From assembly GCF_039634785.1 (NCBI RefSeq), contig NZ_JBBIAB010000014.1, positions 61,290-125,289 of the forward strand: 64,000 nucleotides of DNA. The letters are read 5' to 3'. The translations under genes and the position numbers were made by a program. This document shows positions 59,399 to 64,000 of the stretch, in pieces (position 1 is the stretch's first letter; each line of letters opens with the position of its first letter). Source of the stretch: Tistrella mobilis (GTDB lineage: Bacteria; Pseudomonadota; Alphaproteobacteria; Tistrellales; Tistrellaceae). Under the pieces are notes generated by a model. That model did no database searches. It had not been told where the DNA came from and saw nothing but the letters and a program-made list of their open reading frames with translations.

Positions 59399-60184
59399 AT
59401 GACCGGAGAACGCGACGAACATGGCTTTCATGACGGCCGCGTCGCGGTCGTGACCGGGGCGGCAAGCGGGATCGGCCTCGCGACCGCCCGGGCCCTGGCC
59501 GAGGCGGGCGCCATGGTCGTGGCCGCCGATCGCGATGCCGAGGGGGCCGCCCGGGTGGTAGCAGAACTGGAGGCGCAGGGGCTGCATGCGGCCCCTGCCG
59601 CCTTCGACGTCTCAGACCCCGAGGCGGTGGCGGAGGCGATGGCGGCCATCGCCCGCGATCACGGCCTGGTCCGGGTGCTGGTCAACAGCGCCGGGATCGG
59701 CGTCGACGTGCCGTTTCTCGACACCGATCCGGCGCTGCTCGACCGGATCATCGGCATCAATCTGCGCGGCACGATGATGCTGGGCCAGATCGTCGCCCGC
59801 GGGCTGATCGCGGCGGGCCGGCCGGGCGCGATCGTCAATGTCGGTTCGGTCTCGGGGCTGCGCGGCAATCGCGGCCGGGCCGCCTATGGCGCGTCCAAGG
59901 GGGCCGTGCATCTGCTGACCCAGGTGATGGCGCTGGAACTGGCGCCTTACGGCATCCGGGTCAACTGCGTCGCGCCGGGCCCGATCGACACGCCGCTGAC
60001 CCGTGCCGTCCACCGCCCCGAGGTCCGCGCCTCGTGGGAAGAGCGCGTGGCGCTCGGCCGCTATGGCACGCCCGAAGAGATGGCCAGCGTGATCCGCTTC
60101 CTGGCCGGCGATGCCGCAGGTTACGTCACCGGCCAGATCGTCGCGGCCGATGGCGGGTTTCAGGCGGTCGGGATCAGGGATTGA
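59399..60184 (+). CDS. SDR family dehydrogenase, second in the TRAP operon
   Basis: A classical SDR of 261 residues. TGAASGIG near 20-27, Asp in VAADRDAEGA (NAD type), LVNSAGIG, VNVGSVSGLRG with Ser, and the catalytic YGASKGAV are visible. VAPGPIDTPLT and ADGGF complete the family pattern. It follows the first SDR by 26 bases. Two dehydrogenases after a TRAP importer fit a sugar acid or hydroxy acid route; the substrate is not known. Confidence 0.9.
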   Translation: MTGERDEHGFHDGRVAVVTGAASGIGLATARALAEAGAMVVAADRDAEGAARVVAELEAQGLHAAPAAFDVSDPEAVAEAMAAIARDHGLVRVLVNSAGIGVDVPFLDTDPALLDRIIGINLRGTMMLGQIVARGLIAAGRPGAIVNVGSVSGLRGNRGRAAYGASKGAVHLLTQVMALELAPYGIRVNCVAPGPIDTPLTRAVHRPEVRASWEERVALGRYGTPEEMASVIRFLAGDAAGYVTGQIVAADGGFQAVGIRD

Positions 60185-60192
60185 TGATGCCC

Positions 60193-60234
60193 GGCCCTCG
60201 TCCCTCTTGAATTGGCCCTCATCCCTCTTGAATT
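60193..60234. repeat. 21-bp tandem direct repeat
   Basis: GGCCCTCGTCCCTCTTGAATT at 60193-60213 is repeated at 60214-60234 with one change (G to A). It lies in the gap after the SDR gene. Confidence 0.75.
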
Positions 60235-60284
60235 GATTTTCATGCCACGGCATGATCTCGCCACGTTGGCGGGAGGAGGCGCGT

Positions 60285-60719
60285 GTGGCGGCCATCGACG
60301 AGACGCGAAAGGACCAGCGGGTCAATTTTCTCATCGCGGCGGGGTTCGGCGTGTCGCCGGTTCTTGCGCATCTCGTCGTCGCGCTGGCCATTTTGAGCGG
60401 TGTCGTTACGGCACCGGACACGGCGCCGATCTCGGAACAGAACTGGTGCGGCCACCTCATCTTTGCCGGGCTGTCCATCGCCGCCGGTGTCTTCGTCAAT
60501 ATGTTGAAGCACGGGGTATCGGTCACGCGGCCGGGCCGGATCTGCGGCTTCCTGCTTATCACCTTCTCTGCCATGCTCTGGCTGCTTTTCGGCATGCTGG
60601 CCGTCGCCAGAGGTGCGCCGTCTATCGCGATGTGGGTGAGTGCGGTGCTTGTGGTTGGTGTGGTCGTTCTGTGCGCTTATATTCTCGATATGCAGATCGC
60701 CGTCGCCCAGGCGGGGTGA
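60285..60719 (+). CDS. Four-helix hypothetical membrane protein
   Basis: A 144-residue protein with four hydrophobic segments (FLIAAGFGVSPVLAHLVVALAILSGVV; LIFAGLSIAAGVFVNML; ICGFLLITFSAMLWLLFGMLAV; MWVSAVLVVGVVVLCAYIL). I do not recognise the family. The GTG at 60285 was chosen because GGAGGAGG lies at 60272-60279; an ATG at 60252 has no ribosome-binding site. Codon use is a little less GC-rich than its neighbours. Confidence 0.55.
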   Translation: MAAIDETRKDQRVNFLIAAGFGVSPVLAHLVVALAILSGVVTAPDTAPISEQNWCGHLIFAGLSIAAGVFVNMLKHGVSVTRPGRICGFLLITFSAMLWLLFGMLAVARGAPSIAMWVSAVLVVGVVVLCAYILDMQIAVAQAG

Positions 60720-60752
60720 GGGTTATCCCAACTGCGTGAGGGTCTGAGACCG

Positions 60753-60938
60753 ATGAACATGATCTTCGACGCCATCATGCCCTACGTGCTGGTCCTGGGA
60801 CTTCTTGGCCTGTTCTCCTGCTTCTGGATGGCGGAGCAGACCCGCCGCAGCCTGGCGGCCAAGGGGGGAGAAGACGGCGTGATCAATGCGCTCAGCTGGC
60901 CGTGGCGGCTGATGCTGCGTGTGGCCGGGCGGGCCTGA
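60753..60938 (+). CDS. Small single-helix membrane protein
   Basis: A 61-residue protein: FDAIMPYVLVLGLLGLFSCFWMAEQTRRSLAAKGG with one helix, then a basic amphipathic end (WPWRLMLRVAGRA). It lies between the four-helix protein and the TRIC-type channel, ending 13 bases before the latter's chosen start. No family is recognised. The even packing argues for a real gene. Confidence 0.5.
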   Translation: MNMIFDAIMPYVLVLGLLGLFSCFWMAEQTRRSLAAKGGEDGVINALSWPWRLMLRVAGRA

Positions 60939-60951
60939 GCCGGGGCGCGTC

Positions 60952-61599
60952 GTGGATGACATCCTGACCGCCGGCACGGTGCTGGCGGCACTCGATCTGA
61001 TCGGCACCTTCGTCTTCGCCCTGTCGGGGGCCGTGGTCGCGGTGCGCCGGGGGCTGGACCTGTTCGGCGTGCTGGTGCTGTCCTTTGCGGCCGCGAGTGC
61101 GGGCGGCATTCTGCGCGATCTGTTGATCGGCGCGGTGCCGCCGGCGGCGATCAGCCAGCCGCGCTATGTGCTCACCGCCTGTGTGGCGGGGATCTTCACC
61201 TTCTATCGTCATGCCCTGATCGAACGCTTCCGCAACCCGGTGCAGGTGAGCGATGCGGCGGGGCTTGCGCTGTTCGCGGTCTCGGGCGCGCAGAAGGCGC
61301 TGGGGGCCGGGCTGGAGCCGGCGATGGCGGCGCTGCTCGGCATGCTGACGGGCATCGGCGGCGGCATTCTGCGCGACGTTCTGGTCGCCCAGGTACCGGC
61401 GGTGCTGAAGGCGGATCTCTATGCGGTCGCGGCGCTCGCCGGTGCCGGGGTGGTGGTCACCGCCCATGCGCTCGACCTGCCGGCCGCCCCCTCGATGCTG
61501 GCCGGGGCGGCGCTCTGTTTCGGATTGCGGGTCATGGCGATCCGGCATGGCTGGCAGCTGCCCGTCCCCCGCCTGCCGGACCGGGAGGACCGGAGCTGA
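60952..61599 (+). CDS. TRIC-type cation channel family protein (UPF0126)
   Basis: A 215-residue membrane protein with seven helices in two repeats. Each repeat carries the Gly-rich kink: SAGGILRDLLIGAVPPAAI and GIGGGILRDVLVAQVPAVL, the hallmark of UPF0126/YicG-type trimeric intracellular cation channels. Bacterial members conduct K+ or related ions in vitro; some have been linked to glycine uptake. A GTG at 60952 or at 60919 is the start; the first gives a family-like N-terminus (DDILTAGTVLAALDLIGTFVFALSG). Confidence 0.88.
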   Translation: MDDILTAGTVLAALDLIGTFVFALSGAVVAVRRGLDLFGVLVLSFAAASAGGILRDLLIGAVPPAAISQPRYVLTACVAGIFTFYRHALIERFRNPVQVSDAAGLALFAVSGAQKALGAGLEPAMAALLGMLTGIGGGILRDVLVAQVPAVLKADLYAVAALAGAGVVVTAHALDLPAAPSMLAGAALCFGLRVMAIRHGWQLPVPRLPDREDRS

Positions 61600-61711
61600 C
61601 GACGGGCCCCGACAGGACGGCACAATGGGGTTGCCATATCGGATTTGCGACACAGATCCGTATGAACGGGCTTGCGCCTCATTCCAGCCCGGTCACCGGA
61701 GACCCGCCCCG

Positions 61712-62683
61712 ATGACGGAGATGCCTTTCACCGGCCGGCCCATCCTCCGGCCCACACGACGTGACGTCCTGGGCGGCCTGGCCGCAGGGGCGGCGGCGTT
61801 TGCCCTGCAGCCGGTCGCGGCCGCCGCCGCCGGGACGGCGACGGCAGCCGACGGCCCGTTCCACCGGCCGATTCCGTCGAGTGGCGTTCTGCTGCCCGCG
61901 GTCGGGCTCGGCACCTGGATCACCTTCAATGTCGGTCGCGACCCGCAAGCCATCGCCGGCTGTACCGAGGTGATGCGCGCCTTTTTCGATGCCGGCGGCC
62001 GGGTGATCGACAGCTCGCCCATGTATGGCTCGTCGCAGATGGTTGTCGGCCAGGGGCTCGCGACACTGGATGCCCGCGACCGCGTGTTTTCGGCCGAGAA
62101 GGTCTGGACCTCGTCGGGCAGCGACGGGCCCGGGCAGATCGAGGAGACGCGCCGGTTCTGGGGCGTGAAACGGTTCAGCCTGATGCAGGTCCACAACCTC
62201 CTCGCCTGGCAGGATCATCTGGAGACCCTGTTCGCGATGAAGGCCGAAGGCCGCCTGGGCCATGTCGGCATCACCACTTCGGAAGGCCGGCGCCATGACA
62301 GCTTCGAGGAGGTGATGGCGACGCAGAAGCTGGACAGCGTGCAGGTCACCTACAACCCGCTCGATCGCGAGGTCGAGGCGCGGATCCTGCCGCTCGCGGC
62401 CGATCACGGCCAGGCGGTGATCGTGAACCGGCCCTTCCGCCAGGGCGCGCTGACCCGGCGGCTGGCGGGGGTGCCGCTGCCCGGCTGGTCGCGCGAGCTG
62501 GAGGTGTCGAGCTGGGCGCAGGCGCTGCTGAAATTCATCCTGGCCCATCCGGCGGTGACCTGCGTCATTCCGGCCACGACCCGCGTCGACCATGTCCGCG
62601 AGAATCTGGCGGCGGCATCGGGCCCGCTGCCGGATCGCGCATTGCGGGAGCGGATCGCCGCGGATGTCGAGGCGGCCGTCTGA
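61712..62683 (+). CDS. Tat-exported aldo/keto reductase
   Basis: A 323-residue AKR-fold protein. The N-terminus is a twin-arginine signal (RPTRRDVLGGLAAGAAAFALQPVAAAAAG), so it acts in the periplasm with a tightly bound cofactor. The AKR barrel shows GLGTWITFNVG, DSSPMYGSSQMVVG (Asp and Tyr of the active site), SAEKVWT with Lys, and MQVHNLLAW with His. The substrate is unknown. Its stop overlaps the next start (TGATG). Confidence 0.88.
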   Translation: MTEMPFTGRPILRPTRRDVLGGLAAGAAAFALQPVAAAAAGTATAADGPFHRPIPSSGVLLPAVGLGTWITFNVGRDPQAIAGCTEVMRAFFDAGGRVIDSSPMYGSSQMVVGQGLATLDARDRVFSAEKVWTSSGSDGPGQIEETRRFWGVKRFSLMQVHNLLAWQDHLETLFAMKAEGRLGHVGITTSEGRRHDSFEEVMATQKLDSVQVTYNPLDREVEARILPLAADHGQAVIVNRPFRQGALTRRLAGVPLPGWSRELEVSSWAQALLKFILAHPAVTCVIPATTRVDHVRENLAAASGPLPDRALRERIAADVEAAV

Positions 62684-63363
62684 TGCCCTGGACCGACTAC
62701 ACCCTGAACGACTTCCTGCTGTTTGCCCCCGAGACCTATCAGCGCCTGTTCATCCGCTATCACGAGGCGATCTGGCCGCTGCAGATCCCGGCCGTCATCG
62801 CCATGCTGGTGATCCCCTGGCTGATCCTGCGGCGTGGCGGGGTGGAGCCGCGGATGATGCGCATCGCCCTGCCGATCCTGGCGGTGGTCTGGGTGTGGAT
62901 CGGCACCGATTTCCTTTATCAGCGCTACGGCGAGATCAACTGGGCGGCGGTCTGGCCGGCCGCCGGCTTCATGCTGCAGGGCGTTCTGCTGCTGGCGACG
63001 GCCTTCGCCGAGCCGGAACAGCCTCCGGATGTCCGCGTCCCGCCCGCCGCCCGCGACGCCGGCCTGCTGGTCATGGCCGCAGCCGTGATCCTGCTGCCGC
63101 TCGCCGCGCCGCTTTCGGGCCGGCCCTGGCTCTCGGCCGAACTTGTGGGCGTGACCCCGGATGCCACCGCGCTCTTCACCCTGGGCCTGCTTGCCCTGAA
63201 ACCGCTCCGCCTGCGCCTGCTGCTCCTGCCGGTGCCGCTGCTCTGGTGCCTGCTCTCGACCCTCACCCAGATCGCCATGGACTGGCCCGACGCCTGGATC
63301 CTGCCGGCCCTCGCCGCGGCGGCGGTGGCGGCGACGCTGTTGCCGCGGGAGAAGGTCGATTAG
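62683..63363 (+). CDS. DUF6064-like membrane protein
   Basis: A 226-residue membrane protein with six to seven helices. The opening YTLNDFLLFAPETYQRLFIRYHEAIWPLQIPAVI and TDFLYQRYGEINWAAVWPAAGFMLQGVLL follow the DUF6064 family pattern. It starts in a TGATG overlap with the Tat-exported reductase, so the two are translated together. The function is unknown; it might anchor or supply electrons to the reductase, which is a guess. Confidence 0.7.
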   Translation: MPWTDYTLNDFLLFAPETYQRLFIRYHEAIWPLQIPAVIAMLVIPWLILRRGGVEPRMMRIALPILAVVWVWIGTDFLYQRYGEINWAAVWPAAGFMLQGVLLLATAFAEPEQPPDVRVPPAARDAGLLVMAAAVILLPLAAPLSGRPWLSAELVGVTPDATALFTLGLLALKPLRLRLLLLPVPLLWCLLSTLTQIAMDWPDAWILPALAAAAVAATLLPREKVD

Positions 63364-63409
63364 CCCGCAAATCTGACGACATATTTTTCTGAAAAATCTA
63401 CCTGGGATT

Positions 63410-63423
63410 ATGCAATATTGCAT
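63410..63423. promoter_or_regulatory. AT-rich palindrome upstream of the DUF3800 pseudogene
   Basis: ATGCAATATTGCAT is a perfect 14-bp palindrome, itself framed by ATCTGAC at 63371-63377 and GTCAGAT at 63424-63430. It may be an operator of the decayed DUF3800 gene or part of an older insertion. Confidence 0.35.
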
Positions 63424-63473
63424 GTCAGATCGATGATGGGGGCATGGCATCGGAGCATGCTCCCAGGAGGCTG

Positions 63474-63722
63474 ATGACGGGGGCTCCGCAGGTGAGCTGG
63501 GCATTATTTGTCGATGAATCGGGGCAGGATCGGCGGTACTCCCCTTATGAAGTTCTGGCCGGGGTTGCTGTCGAAGATCGCCGGATATGACTTGTGGAGA
63601 TCGTCAGGCGTATGCGCTATCGCCATCTCACCGATGGCGGGGACGCCGTCTGGGGCGTCAAGGAAATCCGGGATCTACGGCCGCGTGCCGCCGTTGCAAC
63701 GAAAAAAGGCAATGCAGCGTAA
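63474..63722 (+). pseudogene. DUF3800 protein, truncated by a nonsense mutation
   Basis: The frame opens with VSWALFVDESGQDRRYSPYEVLAGVAVEDRRI, the DUF3800 start with its acidic VDESG motif. TGA at 63588-63590 stands where the family has Trp (TGG to TGA). The same frame continues with LVEIVRRMRY to a TAA at 63720-63722, after which no DUF3800 sequence is seen. The gene is inactive. DUF3800 proteins are RNase H-like and often occur in mobile or defence regions. Confidence 0.7.
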
Positions 63723-63756
63723 CCGCCACAAAGCCTCCATCTCTAATATGGCGGGC

Positions 63757-63789
63757 ATCACCCGATCTGGCAATACCCGATCGGGTGAT
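63757..63789. repeat. Inverted repeat beside the IS end
   Basis: ATCACCCGATC at 63757-63767 and GATCGGGTGAT at 63779-63789, an 11-bp stem with an 11-base loop. It lies just outside the probable IS end and may be a target hairpin or a repeat element. Confidence 0.5.
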
Positions 63790-63792
63790 ACC

Positions 63793-64000
63793 CAGGGCTA
63801 TCGCATTTGCCCGATGACGGATCGGGCGAATGCGTCGGACCATCCGGATCGCTTTCGCTTGCGACGGATGGAGATGGACGGCCTGGCCGTTTTGAGGACG
63901 TTGAGGGCGAGTTTTCGGATGATGGCGAGGTTTTCCGGACCGTGGTCCTTGCGAGCGCGGGCCTCATCCTCGCGGAAGGTGGTGTCGAGAACCCAGTGCA
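63793..64000 (-). mobile_element. ISAs1-family insertion sequence, end portion
   Basis: The segment holds the C-terminal part of an ISAs1-type transposase and what appears to be one terminal region starting near CAGGGCTATCGCATT at 63793. The other end and most of the element lie beyond the window. A strong hairpin (CGCATTTGCCCGAT at 63802-63815 with ATCGGGCGAATGCG at 63821-63834) overlaps the end of the transposase gene. Confidence 0.7.
63798..64000 (-). CDS. ISAs1-family transposase, C-terminal part (runs off the right edge)
   Basis: Read on the minus strand from the window edge: HWVLDTTFREDEARARKDHG, then PENLAIIRKLALNVLK and SISIRRKRKRSGWSDAF, ending in GQMR and a stop. This is the conserved C-terminal block of ISAs1-family (DDE) transposases: the HWxLDxxFxED segment with the catalytic Glu region, the ENLAxxR segment and the Lys/Arg-rich GW motif. 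Only the last 67 codons are inside the window, so intactness cannot be judged. Confidence 0.85.
   Translation of the reverse strand, partial: HWVLDTTFREDEARARKDHGPENLAIIRKLALNVLKTARPSISIRRKRKRSGWSDAFARSVIGQMR

Overview
The window is a high-GC (roughly 70%) chromosomal segment with densely packed genes. Its content points to an alphaproteobacterium, probably in the Rhodospirillales/Tistrella range: a complete ccoNOQP-GHIS cbb3 oxidase cluster behind an FNR/FixK-type box, several Liv-type ABC operons, a TRAP operon, GlxA-type AraC regulators and FitAB/HigBA toxin-antitoxin modules. The genus is an inference from general character; no rRNA gene or marker for classification lies in the window.

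Layout. 0-2.8 kb: the end of a prophage or phage-tail-like element, with a LydA-like holin, a GH108 endolysin, a small membrane protein, an S24/LexA-like repressor and a DUF6362-type HTH protein. 2.9-9.9 kb: a CigR/RcnB-like exported protein, a secreted thermonuclease-like protein, a TGS-less threonyl-tRNA synthetase, two lipoproteins (glycine-zipper and YajG-like) and a Fic enzyme behind three direct repeats. 10-17.2 kb: an SGNH-like protein without the nucleophile, an SLC13-type carrier, an antitoxin with an internally deleted FitB/VapC toxin, SelO, HigBA and a divergent photolyase. 17.3-24.3 kb: an AraC/DJ-1 regulator divergent from an isonitrile hydratase-like protein, an orphan Liv-type binding protein, two SDRs, a rhomboid protease, and a GIY-YIG/DUF2239 divergent pair sharing two ACCCGGGT palindromes. 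24.4-25.3 kb: a sharply AT-rich island with one unknown membrane protein.

25.9-32.9 kb: a complete Liv ABC operon (binding protein, LivHMGF) followed by an acyl-CoA synthetase and a hotdog thioesterase, which suggests import and CoA activation of a carboxylic acid. 33.2-39.3 kb: a TonB receptor with a DUF2946-like protein, a RimK-type ATP-grasp protein next to a GNAT-C39 peptidase fusion, and a TMEM165/GDT1-type exporter gene whose leader has the hallmarks of a yybP-ykoY manganese riboswitch. 39.8-40.2 kb: two tRNA-Leu genes (CAG and GAG), each with its own terminator. 40.4-45.4 kb: a stand-alone RAM domain protein and a second complete Liv operon. A 72-residue peptide gene with a double-glycine leader follows.

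45.7-55.4 kb: a DsbD_2/SafE-type membrane protein divergent from the cbb3 oxidase genes ccoN, ccoO, ccoQ, ccoP, ccoG, ccoH, ccoI and ccoS, with a perfect FNR/FixK-like box in the intergenic region. 55.6-60.2 kb: a TRAP transporter operon with two SDR dehydrogenases. 60.2-63.4 kb: small membrane proteins, a TRIC-type channel, a Tat-exported aldo/keto reductase and a DUF6064 protein. 63.4-64 kb: a DUF3800 pseudogene beside the end of an ISAs1-family insertion sequence that runs off the right edge.

No CRISPR array, rRNA or plasmid origin was seen. The observations most worth following are the double-glycine peptide, the ATP-grasp/GNAT-C39 pair, the AT-rich island gene and its structured border, the regulated GIY-YIG/DUF2239 pair, and the Fic gene with its repeat operator.
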